A stretch of DNA of 64,000 nucleotides, taken from the NCBI RefSeq assembly GCF_024053505.1, contig NZ_JAMXQS010000003.1, positions 186,001-250,000 of the forward strand. Reading direction: 5' to 3'. This document shows positions 19,240-27,842 of this stretch, one piece after another. Position 1 is the stretch's first letter; the number at the start of each line of letters is the position of its first letter. The translations under genes and the position numbers were made by a program. The DNA comes from Mesorhizobium liriopis. GTDB lineage: Bacteria; Pseudomonadota; Alphaproteobacteria; Rhizobiales; Rhizobiaceae. The notes under the pieces were generated by a model. That model was not told the DNA's origin and made no database searches. It was given only the letters and a program-made list of their open reading frames with translations.

Positions 19240-20532
19240 ATGACAAAAGAACAGGAAAAGAAGTCCGGTCTTTCGCGCCGCGAGCTTCTCAAGCGCGGCA
19301 CCGGAGCCGCGCTCGGCTTCGCAGCGGGCTCGGGCGCGATCACCGGCTTTCCCACGATCTGGGCACAGAACCCGATCACGCTGCGCCAGTTCGGCACGGG
19401 CGTTTCGAACATCAACGCCATCGCCGAGAAGTGCAAGGAAGACCTCGGCATCACGCTGGAAATGACGGCGACCGACTCGGACGCCGCCGCCCAGCGCGCG
19501 GTGACCCAGCCCAACTCCTACGACATCGCCGACATCGAATACTGGATCCTGAAGAAGGTGTTCCCGACCGGTGTGATCCAGCCGATGGAGGTCGCCAAGC
19601 TCAAGCACTACGATTCCATCGTGCCGCTGTTCAAGACCGGTAAGCTGACGCCTGAGAGCACGATCGCACAAGGTACAGCGCCGCACACGGTCGGTTATGT
19701 CGACAGCGCCGACGCCAAGACCTTCGCCAAGAGCGAGACCGGCTTCTTCACCATGGTGCCCACCATCTACAATGCCGACACGCTCGGCATCCGTCCCGAT
19801 CTCGTAGGCCGCGAGATCACGACCTGGGCCGACATCATGGACCCGGCCTTCAAGGGCAAGACCTCGATCCTCAACATCCCCTCCATCGGCATCATGGATG
19901 CAGCCATGATCACCGAAGCGATGGGCAAGATCAAATATGCCGACAAAGGCAACATGACCAAGGAAGAGATCGACCAGACCATCGATTTCCTAATCGAAGC
20001 CAAGCAGGCCGGCCAGTTCCGCGCCTTCTGGAAGTCGTTCGATGAGAGCGTCAACCTGATGTCCTCGGGCGAAGTGGTGATCCAGTCGATGTGGTCGCCG
20101 GCGGTTGCGGCCGTACGCTCCAAGGGCATCGCCTGCAAGTATCAGCCGCTGAAAGAGGGCTACCGCGCCTGGGGCGGCGGCCTGGGTCTTGCCAAGCACT
20201 TGAGCGGCGCGCAGCTCGACGCGGCCTATGAATACATCAACTGGTACACGTCCGGCTGGGTCGGCGCCTATCTCAACCGGCAAGGCTACTATTCGGCGGC
20301 GATGGACACGGCCAAGAAGTTCATGACCGAGGACGAGTGGGGCTTCTGGATCGACGGCAAGGCGGCAAAGGGTGACATCGTAGCCCCCGACGGCAAGGTC
20401 ATGGAGAAGGCGGGCGCCGTGCGCGACGGCGGCTCCTTCGCCGAGCGCATGGGCAAGGTCGCCTGCTGGAACTCGGTGATGGACGAGGACCGCTACATGG
20501 TCCGCCGCTGGAACGAGTTCATCGCCGCCTGA
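19240..20532 (+). CDS. Tat-exported ABC substrate-binding protein (PotD-like)
   Basis: 430-residue periplasmic binding protein. It begins MTKEQEKKSGLSRRELLKRG, so the twin-arginine motif SRRELLK is followed by a hydrophobic stretch and an AQ cleavage area. The body is the family 1 spermidine/putrescine-like fold (TIWAQNPITLRQFGTG, FTMVPTIYNADTLG). ATG 19240 is preceded by an AAAGGGG ribosome binding site; an earlier in-frame start at 19168 would run into the ATPase gene. It delivers solute to the permeases at 20612 and 21534. A strong hairpin follows the stop. Confidence 0.93.
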   Translation: MTKEQEKKSGLSRRELLKRGTGAALGFAAGSGAITGFPTIWAQNPITLRQFGTGVSNINAIAEKCKEDLGITLEMTATDSDAAAQRAVTQPNSYDIADIEYWILKKVFPTGVIQPMEVAKLKHYDSIVPLFKTGKLTPESTIAQGTAPHTVGYVDSADAKTFAKSETGFFTMVPTIYNADTLGIRPDLVGREITTWADIMDPAFKGKTSILNIPSIGIMDAAMITEAMGKIKYADKGNMTKEEIDQTIDFLIEAKQAGQFRAFWKSFDESVNLMSSGEVVIQSMWSPAVAAVRSKGIACKYQPLKEGYRAWGGGLGLAKHLSGAQLDAAYEYINWYTSGWVGAYLNRQGYYSAAMDTAKKFMTEDEWGFWIDGKAAKGDIVAPDGKVMEKAGAVRDGGSFAERMGKVACWNSVMDEDRYMVRRWNEFIAA

Positions 20533-20547
20533 CCCGTGCCACCGACT

Positions 20548-20577
20548 GCCGCTCCCCGGCTCCCGATGGGGAGCGGC
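20548..20577 (+). terminator. Perfect 10-bp hairpin after the binding-protein gene
   Basis: GCCGCTCCCC (20548-20557) and GGGGAGCGGC (20568-20577) form a perfect stem with a 10-base loop, followed by TCTTCTTTGATTTT. It looks like a partial (attenuating) terminator or 3' mRNA stabiliser separating the binding-protein gene from the permease genes, so more binding protein than permease would be made. Confidence 0.7.
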
Positions 20578-20611
20578 TCTTCTTTGATTTTCCGAACGGA
20601 AAGGCGCGAGG

Positions 20612-21529
20612 ATGAGTATCGCATTCGACCAGCCCGCACTCTCAGCACTCAGCAAGGCTCCCTCTAACCCGTTGCGAGGCCGTGCGCGCAGCCTTGCCTC
20701 CTATCTCCAAGCGGCTCCGCTCGCGCTGATCCTCGGCTTCTTCCTGCTTTTGCCGCTCGTGATGATCGTGGTCGTGTCCTTCTGGGATTACGACTTCGCG
20801 CAGATGTATCCGGATTTCGTGACGTTCAACTATTCCGAGACTCTCACGTCCTGGGTCACGTGGAAGACCTATCTCAACACGCTGAAATACGCCGCGCTCG
20901 TCTGGATTTTGACGACCACGATCGGTTTTACCGTCGCTTATTTCCTGGCCTTCCATATCCGCACCACCGCCATGCAGACGGTGCTGTTTCTCGTCTGCAC
21001 CGTGCCATTTCTTACCTCGAACATCATTCGCATGATCTCGTGGATCCCGGTTCTGGGGCGCAACGGCCTGATCAACTCGTCTCTGATCGAATCCGGACTG
21101 GTCGCAAGCCCGGTCGAGTGGCTGCTTTATTCGGATTTCGCGGTCGTGCTGGCCATGGTGCATCTCTACACGCTGTTCATGGTGACGCCGATCTTCAACA
21201 CCTTGATGCGCATCGACCGCGCGCTGATCGAAGCGGCGCGTGATGCGGGCGCGAGCGGGCCGCAAATCCTCTGGAACGTTGTGCTGCCGCTCGCCAAGCC
21301 CGGCATCGCCATCGGCACGATCTTCGTGGTGACGCTGGTGATGGCCGATTTCTCGACGGTTCAGGTGATGTCGGGCGGACAGAGCGCATCCGTCGCGCTG
21401 ATGATGAAGAACCAGATGTCGCTGCTGCAATATCCAGCAGCGGCTGCCAATGCGGTGGTGCTCCTGTTGCTGGTGCTCGTGATGGTGGGCGCGCTCCTGC
21501 GCATCGTCGATATCCGCAAGGAGCTTTGA
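20612..21529 (+). CDS. ABC importer permease (PotB-like)
   Basis: 305-residue inner-membrane protein with six predicted transmembrane helices after a short cytoplasmic N terminus. The EAA loop that contacts the ATPase is visible as EAARDAGASGPQILWNVVLP. The start at 20612 follows GGAAAGGCGCGAGG. It is one half of the membrane channel with the next gene, which starts 4 bases after its stop. Confidence 0.93.
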   Translation: MSIAFDQPALSALSKAPSNPLRGRARSLASYLQAAPLALILGFFLLLPLVMIVVVSFWDYDFAQMYPDFVTFNYSETLTSWVTWKTYLNTLKYAALVWILTTTIGFTVAYFLAFHIRTTAMQTVLFLVCTVPFLTSNIIRMISWIPVLGRNGLINSSLIESGLVASPVEWLLYSDFAVVLAMVHLYTLFMVTPIFNTLMRIDRALIEAARDAGASGPQILWNVVLPLAKPGIAIGTIFVVTLVMADFSTVQVMSGGQSASVALMMKNQMSLLQYPAAAANAVVLLLLVLVMVGALLRIVDIRKEL

Positions 21530-21533
21530 CGCC

Positions 21534-22358
21534 ATGCGTGAGGAAAGACGCTCAGGCACGTTCTGGCTGCTCGCCGGTTTTTTCGCTCTCTTCGTGCTGT
21601 TTCTCTATGGTCCCCTTTCGGCCATCCTGATCCTGTCCTTCCAGGGACCGGATGGTGGGCTCACTTTCCCGCTCAATGGCGTGTCACTGCACTGGTTCGC
21701 GAACCTCTTGGAGCAACAGGCGGTGGGCGATTTCGGCGGCTCGTTCCGCCGCTCCTTCGCGCTCGGCCTTCTGGTGATGGCCGTAACGGTCGTCGTCTCG
21801 CTTCTGGCCGGCCTCGCCTTCCGCCGCCGCTTCATGGGCGCCACGGTACTCTTCTACCTCTCGGTCGCGAGCCTCGTCGTGCCCTCGATCATCGTCTCGC
21901 TGGGCATCGGCGTGCTGTTCAGCCAGTTGGGACTGGAGCCGTGGTGGTTGTCATCGGCTTTCGGCGCGCATCTGACATGGACACTGCCCTTCGGCGTGCT
22001 CATCATGTTCGCCGTCTTCAACCGCTTTTCGCCCTCATACGAGGAGGCCGCACGCGATCTCGGTGCCTCGTCCTGGCAGAGCTTCGCCCATGTGGTCTTG
22101 CCGATGATCCTGCCGAGCCTTGTCGGCGTGGGCCTGTTCGGCTTCACGCTGTCCTATGACGAGTTCGCACGCAGTTTGATGACGGCCGGCACCTACAACA
22201 CCCTGCCGCTCGAACTCTACGGCATGACCACCAATGTGACGACGCCCGTTCTTTACGCGCTGGGTACGGTGACGACCGTCTTTTCGCTTCTCGTCATTCT
22301 CGTCACGGTGGGCATGATAACGGCTCTCCGACGCCGAAATATGCAGGCCAGACCGTGA
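21534..22358 (+). CDS. ABC importer permease (PotC-like)
   Basis: 274-residue permease with six membrane segments and the EAA motif EEAARDLGASSWQSFAHVVLP. Its stop overlaps the GTG start of the racemase as GTGA (22355-22358), so importer and enzyme are cotranslated. It pairs with the PotB-like permease at 20612. Confidence 0.93.
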   Translation: MREERRSGTFWLLAGFFALFVLFLYGPLSAILILSFQGPDGGLTFPLNGVSLHWFANLLEQQAVGDFGGSFRRSFALGLLVMAVTVVVSLLAGLAFRRRFMGATVLFYLSVASLVVPSIIVSLGIGVLFSQLGLEPWWLSSAFGAHLTWTLPFGVLIMFAVFNRFSPSYEEAARDLGASSWQSFAHVVLPMILPSLVGVGLFGFTLSYDEFARSLMTAGTYNTLPLELYGMTTNVTTPVLYALGTVTTVFSLLVILVTVGMITALRRRNMQARP

Positions 22359-23095
22359 AGCTTCTCGTCATCAATCCCAACACCACGGCAAGCATGACCG
22401 CAACGATCGCGGCTGCCGCCGGTGCTGCGGCCGCGCCGGGCACGGAAGTGATTGCCGCCACCTCGGCCATGGGGCCGGTTTCGATCGAGGGCTTCTACGA
22501 CGAGGCCTTTGCCGTGCCCGGCATGCTCGCCGCACTTCGCAAAGGCGAAGCGGATGCGGCCGACGCGGCCGTGATCGCCTGCTTCGACGATACCGGCCTC
22601 GATGCCGCCCGTTCGCTTGCCCGCATTCCCGTTCTCGGCATCTGTGAGGCAGGCTTGAGCCTGGCGAGCTTTCTGACCCCGCGCATCGCGATCGTCACCA
22701 CCATGGAGCGCTCGCGCGTGCCGCTCGAGCATCTGGTCGCACGCTACGGCAAGAGCCATACCACGACCGTGCGCGCCGCCGACATTTCCGTGCTTTCGCT
22801 CGAAGATCCGCGTTCCGGTGCCCGCGAGCGATTGCGGCATGAAATCAGGCTGGCCATCGAACACGACCGCGCCGAGGCCATTTTGCTCGGTTGCGCGGGC
22901 ATGGCCGATCTTGCGAAGAGCTTCGAGACCGAGTTCGGCCTGCCGGTGATCGATGGCGTGGGAGCAGCCGTCAAGCAGGCGGAAGCCCTGGTGGCGCTCG
23001 GTCTTCAGACATCCAAGCACCGCACCTATGCTGCGCCCGTGCCCAAAACCTATCACGGTGTTCTCGCCGGATTCGCACCCGTCGAAGCCGCATGA
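22355..23095 (+). CDS. Asp/Glu/hydantoin racemase family protein
   Basis: 246-residue cofactor-independent racemase of the Asp/Glu/hydantoin family. The two catalytic cysteines are visible in VIACFDDTGLDAAR and ILLGCAGMADL, and the N terminus KLLVINPNTTASMT is the substrate-binding signature. The GTG start overlaps the permease stop, and its own stop overlaps the next gene as ATGA. Known members racemise 5-substituted hydantoins or allantoin, or isomerise maleate. With a hydantoinase gene 7 kb downstream, hydantoin or allantoin racemisation is the most economical reading; the exact substrate is open. Confidence 0.9.
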   Translation: MKLLVINPNTTASMTATIAAAAGAAAAPGTEVIAATSAMGPVSIEGFYDEAFAVPGMLAALRKGEADAADAAVIACFDDTGLDAARSLARIPVLGICEAGLSLASFLTPRIAIVTTMERSRVPLEHLVARYGKSHTTTVRAADISVLSLEDPRSGARERLRHEIRLAIEHDRAEAILLGCAGMADLAKSFETEFGLPVIDGVGAAVKQAEALVALGLQTSKHRTYAAPVPKTYHGVLAGFAPVEAA

Positions 23096-23940
23096 CCTCT
23101 GAAATCCGCGTCTTGACGCAGACAGAGGTTCAACGCCTTCTGGACTGGGCCGCCGATGAGGGCTGGAATCCCGGCATCGGCGATGCCGAGGCATTCCATG
23201 CCGTCGATCCAGACGGCTTTCTGGGCTGCTTCGTCGGAGGCGTGATGGCAGCGGGAATTGCCGCAGTGGCCTATGACGACCAGTTCGGCTTCATCGGTCT
23301 CTATATCTGCCATCCGGCTTATCGCGGCAAAGGGTTCGGGCGAATGGTCTGGGATGCCGGCATGGCCCATCTCGGCACGCGCGTGATCGGCCTCGATGGC
23401 GTGCCTGAACAGGAGGAAAACTATCGCCGGATGGGCTTCGAGGCAGCCTGTCGAACGATCCGCTATAGTGGTCCGCCAGCGCGGTTGGCTGAATCGGCGG
23501 GAAAGGCGAGCAATCGGTCGGTCCGCCCCTACAACTCAAGCTGGCATGACGCTGTGATGCAAATCGATCGCGCATGCTTTCCGGCCGAACGCACCACGTT
23601 CATGGCTGGGTGGCTCCAGCCTCCCCGACATGCGGTGGTGGCCGAACGTGAAGGCAAGTTCAGCGGTTTCGCCGCAGCACGTCCCTGTCAGGTGGGATGG
23701 AAGATCGGCCCCGTCATGGCGAGGGACCATGAGGCCACGGCCGCGCTTGTTCGCGATCTTGCGCGAACCATCGATGGGACGTTGAGCATCGACGTGCCCG
23801 AGAACCAAGCATCATTGGTTTCTCTTCTGCTCGACGCCGGGTTCGTCTCCGATTTCGCAACCGCCCGTATGTATCGCGGGGGCGCACCAAGGGTTTCCGC
23901 CCCCCACCTTTACGCGACGACGACGCTCGAGCTTGGCTAG
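23092..23940 (+). CDS. GNAT family N-acetyltransferase with two GNAT domains (YitH-like)
   Basis: 282-residue protein. The first about 130 residues are a GNAT domain with the acetyl-CoA loop ICHPAYRGKGFGRMVW. The C-terminal half matches the second, divergent domain found in YitH-like acetyltransferases (Acetyltransf_18). The start at 23092 overlaps the racemase stop (ATGA), which puts it in the same operon. It probably acetylates an amine or amino acid generated by the pathway, or detoxifies an analogue; this is inference from context. Confidence 0.87.
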   Translation: MTSEIRVLTQTEVQRLLDWAADEGWNPGIGDAEAFHAVDPDGFLGCFVGGVMAAGIAAVAYDDQFGFIGLYICHPAYRGKGFGRMVWDAGMAHLGTRVIGLDGVPEQEENYRRMGFEAACRTIRYSGPPARLAESAGKASNRSVRPYNSSWHDAVMQIDRACFPAERTTFMAGWLQPPRHAVVAEREGKFSGFAAARPCQVGWKIGPVMARDHEATAALVRDLARTIDGTLSIDVPENQASLVSLLLDAGFVSDFATARMYRGGAPRVSAPHLYATTTLELG

Positions 23941-24099
23941 GCGGCAAGGTTCAAGACGACCTTATGCCCCTGGCAATGCAGCCCCGAGAAAGTCGATCTC
24001 GCCGACATGGACTAAGAACGACGCCTACGATCCAGACGAACATGAGCGCCACAAGCGGCGGGGATGGAGCGACGCGATAAATGAGAGCGGCCTCTCCAG

Positions 24100-24231
24100 T
24101 TAAGTCGGATCTCGTGCGTACTGGTCCTGTGGTTGAATGGTTCGGTCGGGTTCCTGCGTCTGGCATCCGACCGAGAGCAGGGCCAGACCGCAGAAGAGAA
24201 TGAAGGCAGGGATCGCAAGTGTGACTCGCAT
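24100..24231 (-). CDS. Small putative lipoprotein (43 residues)
   Basis: 43-residue protein beginning MRVTLAIPAFILFCGLALLS, then VGCQTQEP, i.e. a signal peptide ending in a lipobox-like LSVGC followed by a short polar tail (ending QYARDPT). A perfect AAGGAG ribosome binding site lies 7 bases before the ATG, the main reason to believe it. The lipobox has Ser at -3, slightly off consensus. Function unknown; it sits between the GNAT gene and the VOC gene and is transcribed alone. Longer in-frame starts upstream lack a ribosome binding site. Confidence 0.6.
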   Translation of the reverse strand: MRVTLAIPAFILFCGLALLSVGCQTQEPDRTIQPQDQYARDPT

Positions 24232-24462
24232 GTCGCGCTCCTTTATGAATGGAGCGAACAGTGACTGCGAGGGCCAGTTCCGCAGGAAGTGTTCTTGCCC
24301 GGCGGCTGAGAGCGCGCATCCAAGGGAAGTCCAGCGCTCTGCCTCGAAGCGATAACAGGCCCTGCACCATGACCCATGCCAGATCGATCGCGTAGCCAGA
24401 GCCTGCTTGCCGTGCACGGCTCGGCTGCTTTACCTGACCGAATTCGTTCCGGGAGAGGCAGC

Positions 24463-24837
24463 ATGTTTACTCACGTCATGATCGGCAGCAACGATCTGGA
24501 TCAGGCCAAAGCCTTCTATGACGCCACTTTCACCGCATTAGGCGGCTGGACTGGCTCGGTGGATGAAAGGGGCAGGCTGATCTACGTGCACGAAGGGGGG
24601 CGCCTGATGATCACGAAACCGATCGATGGCAAACCGGCGACCCCGGCCAATGGTGGAACCATCGGCTTCGCCGCGGCGAGCCGTGACGACGTTCTTGCAT
24701 GGCACCAGGCGGGCATCACACATGGGGGCATGGCGATCGAAAGCCCACCCACCGAGCGTGCGAACGGCTCATTCGTCGCCTATCTGCGTGACCCGGATGG
24801 AAACAAGCTTACCGCACGGACTTTGCCCCGGAGGTAG
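24463..24837 (+). CDS. VOC family protein (glyoxalase/dioxygenase fold)
   Basis: 124-residue single-domain vicinal-oxygen-chelate protein. It starts MFTHVMIGSNDLDQAKAFYD, the standard first beta-alpha unit with the metal His, and ends FVAYLRDPDGNKLTAR, the second unit. GGGAGAGG precedes ATG 24463; an earlier in-frame start lacks a ribosome binding site. Members include glyoxalases and antibiotic-binding proteins; no specific function can be assigned. Confidence 0.9.
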   Translation: MFTHVMIGSNDLDQAKAFYDATFTALGGWTGSVDERGRLIYVHEGGRLMITKPIDGKPATPANGGTIGFAAASRDDVLAWHQAGITHGGMAIESPPTERANGSFVAYLRDPDGNKLTARTLPRR

Positions 24838-24923
24838 CCGGAGCGAAAACGGGTTGGGGCGATCTCTCGAGATAGGCTCTTGATGGTACGCTTGGAGCGC
24901 GCTTCGCATACGGAAACGCGCTG

Positions 24924-25226
24924 TCACCTGCGCTTCTGATCGATCAGAACCGCTTGCTGCCACTTACCGGGCGCCTTGTCGGTGCGGTGAATGCAGCCTG
25001 CCCAGCAGCAGGGCCGCTTCTTTCCCTCCTGCAACTCCTCTTTCGTTCGCTCGATACGGCGCAGGCGGGTCTTCGGCTGCTTTGCGTCGTCAATCCAGCA
25101 CAGGAACTCGTTGCGGCCCAGCGGTGTCAGGCCACCCCACAGAGCATAGACCTGCGGGTCGGCTCGCAAAGCGGCCTGCACGTCATCCGCTGCCTCGTGC
25201 ACGGTGCCTTGAGGAAACGCGCTCAT
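24924..25226 (-). CDS. YdeI/OmpD-associated family protein (short form)
   Basis: 100-residue cytoplasmic protein carrying the YdeI C-terminal pattern: LTPLGRNEFLCWIDDAKQ, KTRLRRIERTKEELQEGKKR and the cysteine signature PCCWAGCIHR. Longer YdeI proteins have an additional N-terminal domain that is absent here, but many alphaproteobacterial members are this size. The family is linked to stress and peptide resistance in other bacteria; function here is unknown. ATG 25226 is the only reasonable start. Confidence 0.82.
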   Translation of the reverse strand: MSAFPQGTVHEAADDVQAALRADPQVYALWGGLTPLGRNEFLCWIDDAKQPKTRLRRIERTKEELQEGKKRPCCWAGCIHRTDKAPGKWQQAVLIDQKRR

Positions 25227-25459
25227 ATGAAAATTCCTGCTTATCGCCCGTCGCTTGCTTCGGCTCGCCGCGAGGCTTCTTTCGTTTCGCGGTCACATGC
25301 TTGAGCGGGCTCGGCAACGGATCATTTCCGTACCTTGGAACATCGAGCTCCGGGCAACATCATCGCGCATGATACGGGTACAGGTCGTGCTCGGCGGAGC
25401 CCAGCGAAGGAATTCGGATGATGTGGTGCGACCGTTGCAAAGGTCGCGCATGGCCCCGT

Positions 25460-25684
25460 TCAGGCGTTGCCTTCCGGCTCCATGTCGCCGATGTCGCCGC
25501 TCGGCTCGATATCCTCCTCGTCTGAAGCCGAGAGAAGCTGGCCGATGACCTGGCCGGCCTTCCAGAGCATCATAGCAAGATCCTTCTTCGAAAATTGGTC
25601 TGGCGCCGCATGCATGGCCTCAATGGTGATCAGGAATTCCTCGAGATCGAGAGCGTCGTCTTCGTCGTCCGGGATGTCGACCAT
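25460..25684 (-). CDS. Small acidic hypothetical protein
   Basis: 74-residue acidic protein (starts MVDIPDDEDDALDLEEFL, ends DMEPEGNA). It has an amphipathic helical centre (FSKKDLAMMLWKAGQVIGQLL) between two acidic, probably disordered ends. The ribosome binding site is weak. Composition and third-position GC fit a real gene, but I do not recognise it. It is flanked by non-coding DNA on both sides. Confidence 0.5.
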   Translation of the reverse strand: MVDIPDDEDDALDLEEFLITIEAMHAAPDQFSKKDLAMMLWKAGQVIGQLLSASDEEDIEPSGDIGDMEPEGNA

Positions 25685-26083
25685 GGTGCACTGCCTGAAA
25701 AAGGTATGAGGTTGCCGCTTTCCGGCATCGAGTTCTCACATAGGGGAGCGCGGCGATCCAGGTAGTGTCAGGGGGCTGTAGATGGTTAGGCTTTCTGCCC
25801 TTTCATCGAGCTTTTCTGGATCGCGGCCGGCAAGCTCCCTTTGCACCAAACGCGCCTTCCGTCGCCTGTGATGGCAGTCCGGTCTACTGGTGAACGGTGC
25901 TCGCTTGGGTGGCTTGAGGGTTTTCCAGCAATCTGAACTTTGCTCATCGATCACAAGCGTGGTCGTCTTTTGCATACAATGCGACTGCGGTTATGCTTGC
26001 GATCAGTTCGACGGACAGGTTTGCGTAGGAGCCATGTGCCGTTGTTCCGCATATTCGTCATTTGATTTCATTCGCGAGTCGTC
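25685..26083. other. Intergenic region with a GntR operator copy
   Basis: No convincing gene in about 400 bases; a 79-codon open frame on the minus strand has no ribosome binding site or recognisable product. The notable content is TTGCATACAAT at 25970-25980, an exact 11-base match to the site at 17936-17946, about 100 bases before the second GntR gene. It presumably mediates autoregulation or cross-regulation. Confidence 0.6.
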
Positions 26084-26803
26084 ATGGAGCCGCTGGACAA
26101 ATCCTCTCTCATCCGCGACGCCATCCGCCGCGCCATTCTCGATCAGGCGCTTGCCCCTGGCGATACGTTGCCGGAAGACACTCTGGGCGAACGCTTTGGC
26201 GTCAGCCGGACACTGGCCCGTCATGCGCTGGCGCAGCTCGCTTCGGAAGGTCTGGTCGAACTCAGGCGCAACAGAATGGCCATCGTCGCCATGCCTTCGT
26301 TTGAAGATGCGCGCGATGAGTTCGACATCAGGATCCAACTCGAGCGTCTTGTGGTGGACCGTCTCTGCGGGAAGCTCGATGCGGTGCAGCTCGCCGAGCT
26401 TCGTGCCCATGTGGATGAGGAAGAGCGCAGCGACGGCAATAATGGCGGCAAGAGCGCCATACGGCTGGCCACCGAGTTTCACGTCAAGCTCGCCGAAATG
26501 ACCGGCAAAGGTCTGCTGACCCGCTATGTCCGTGAAATCGCCTATCGCTCCTGCCTCTCGCTCGCGACATTCGGCCGGCCCCATTCATCCGAATGCGCGA
26601 TCTCGGAACATCGGGCGCTGATCGATGCACTGGAAAAGAACGACGCGGAGCAGGCGTCGGCCCTGATGAGCGATCATCTCGAGCAGGTCGCCGGACGTGC
26701 ATTCCTGAAAGTGCCGGAGCGACGGGGCGATCTGATGGAGGTTCTCGCGCCATATGCGGTGATCGAGAAAGCGTCGCCGCGAAAAAGAATGCAGGGAGGC
26801 TGA
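26084..26803 (+). CDS. GntR-family regulator, FCD subfamily (block two)
   Basis: 239-residue regulator starting MEPLDKSSLIRDAIRRAI. It has a winged HTH at about 10-75 (TLGERFGVSRTLARHALAQL) and an FCD ligand domain with metal-type histidines (EFHVKLAEMTG, SEHRALIDALE, LMSDHLEQV). It is transcribed in the same direction as the ABC/hydantoinase operon that begins 171 bases later, and TTGCATACAA-like sites lie on both sides of it. It is related to, but clearly diverged from, the GntR protein at 17132. A repressor role is likely by family but not shown. Confidence 0.92.
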   Translation: MEPLDKSSLIRDAIRRAILDQALAPGDTLPEDTLGERFGVSRTLARHALAQLASEGLVELRRNRMAIVAMPSFEDARDEFDIRIQLERLVVDRLCGKLDAVQLAELRAHVDEEERSDGNNGGKSAIRLATEFHVKLAEMTGKGLLTRYVREIAYRSCLSLATFGRPHSSECAISEHRALIDALEKNDAEQASALMSDHLEQVAGRAFLKVPERRGDLMEVLAPYAVIEKASPRKRMQGG

Positions 26804-26841
26804 TCGGACTTTACCAAAAAGAGCTTCCCACGTCGCGATTA

Positions 26842-26874
26842 ATCGCATACATTTTTCTTAGCAATTGCATGCAC
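26842..26874. promoter_or_regulatory. Candidate operator upstream of the block-two ABC operon
   Basis: Between the GntR gene and the binding-protein gene lie TCGCATACAT (26843-26852) and ATTGCATGCA (26864-26873), both one or two bases from the TTGCATACAA core seen at 17936 and 25970. Their spacing is about 21 bases, two helical turns, as at 17936/17957. This supports coordinated control of the two catabolic blocks. Confidence 0.45.
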
Positions 26875-26974
26875 TTTTAGTTGGCATCAATGGGAGTTTC
26901 TGCCTCTTCAATGTGCACACGGTTGCTTGCGGGCTCCGAACGGAGACCGACCAAAACGAAAAAGGGGAACCACC

Positions 26975-27760
26975 ATGATCCGCAGCTTCATCGCCGCGCT
27001 TGCGCTTGCAGCAGCTACCATTGCCAGTCCCGCAATGGCCAAGACACTCACCGTCGGCGCCAATGTCGGCAACGTGCCCTGGGAATTTCAGGACGAGAAA
27101 GGCGAGATCGTCGGCTTCGAGATCGAACTCGTGAAAGAGGTCGCCAAGCGGCTGGGCTATGATGATGTTCAGGTCGAGAACATCCCTTTCAACGGCCTCT
27201 TCTCCGCAGTGCAGTCGAACCGCATCGATGTCGCCGTTTCCTCGATCACCATCACCAAGAAGCGACTGGAATCCGTTTCCTTCGCCCAGCCCTATTACGA
27301 CAGCGACCAGTCGCTATCCGTGCTCGCCTCGTCCGGCATCAAGAGCCAGGCCGACCTGAAGGGTAAGGTGCTCGGCGTCGATACCGGCTCGACGGGGGAC
27401 ATGTATGCGACCGAGCACCAGAAGGAGACGGGCGTTTCCGAAATCCGCCGCTTCGAAGGGCTCGCGCCCGCCATGCTCGATCTGGGCAATGGCGGCATCG
27501 ACGGCTACATCTCCGACATCCCGGCCGTCGCCTACTACATCAAGGACAAGCCGCAATATGCGGTGGTCGAGCGCATCAAGACCGGCGAGCAGTATTCGAT
27601 GATGTTCGCCAAGGACTCGCCGCTCGCAGCCCAGGCCAGCGAGGCGATCTCGGCGCTCAAAAAGGAAGGTTTCCTGTCGGCGCTTCACAAGAAGTGGTTC
27701 GGCACGGAAGCCGATGCCGCAACCTCGACCGCAACCGTCGCGGATATGCCAAAGCTCTAA
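26975..27760 (+). CDS. Amino-acid ABC importer, substrate-binding protein (PAAT family)
   Basis: 261-residue periplasmic binding protein of family 3. It has a signal peptide to about residue 22 (cleavage after SPAMA), then KTLTVGANVGNVPWEF and the IDVAVSSITITKKR and FAQPYYDS motifs of polar amino acid binders. ATG 26975 is preceded by AAAAAGGGGAACC; the in-frame codon at 26927 has no good ribosome binding site. It heads the operon with a permease (27843), an ATPase (28517), a class V aminotransferase-fold protein and a hydantoinase. A perfect 12-bp hairpin follows its stop. Confidence 0.93.
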   Translation: MIRSFIAALALAAATIASPAMAKTLTVGANVGNVPWEFQDEKGEIVGFEIELVKEVAKRLGYDDVQVENIPFNGLFSAVQSNRIDVAVSSITITKKRLESVSFAQPYYDSDQSLSVLASSGIKSQADLKGKVLGVDTGSTGDMYATEHQKETGVSEIRRFEGLAPAMLDLGNGGIDGYISDIPAVAYYIKDKPQYAVVERIKTGEQYSMMFAKDSPLAAQASEAISALKKEGFLSALHKKWFGTEADAATSTATVADMPKL

Positions 27761-27768
27761 GCATCCTC

Positions 27769-27805
27769 CGGCATGACCGGGAGCACCCCGCTTCCGGTCA
27801 TGCCG
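27769..27805 (+). terminator. Perfect 12-bp hairpin after the binding-protein gene
   Basis: CGGCATGACCGG (27769-27780) pairs perfectly with CCGGTCATGCCG (27794-27805) across a 13-base loop, followed by ATCCGTTTCTGTT. The weak T-tract suggests partial termination or 3'-end protection of the binding-protein mRNA rather than a full stop, since the permease follows on the same strand. Confidence 0.65.
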
Positions 27806-27842
27806 ATCCGTTTCTGTTGCTTATTCACGGATCTGAGTGCGG

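Noticed and set aside
25736-25975. 79-codon minus-strand frame before the second GntR gene
   Set aside because: Its start lies within the operator-like TTGCATACAAT, it has no ribosome binding site and no recognisable features.
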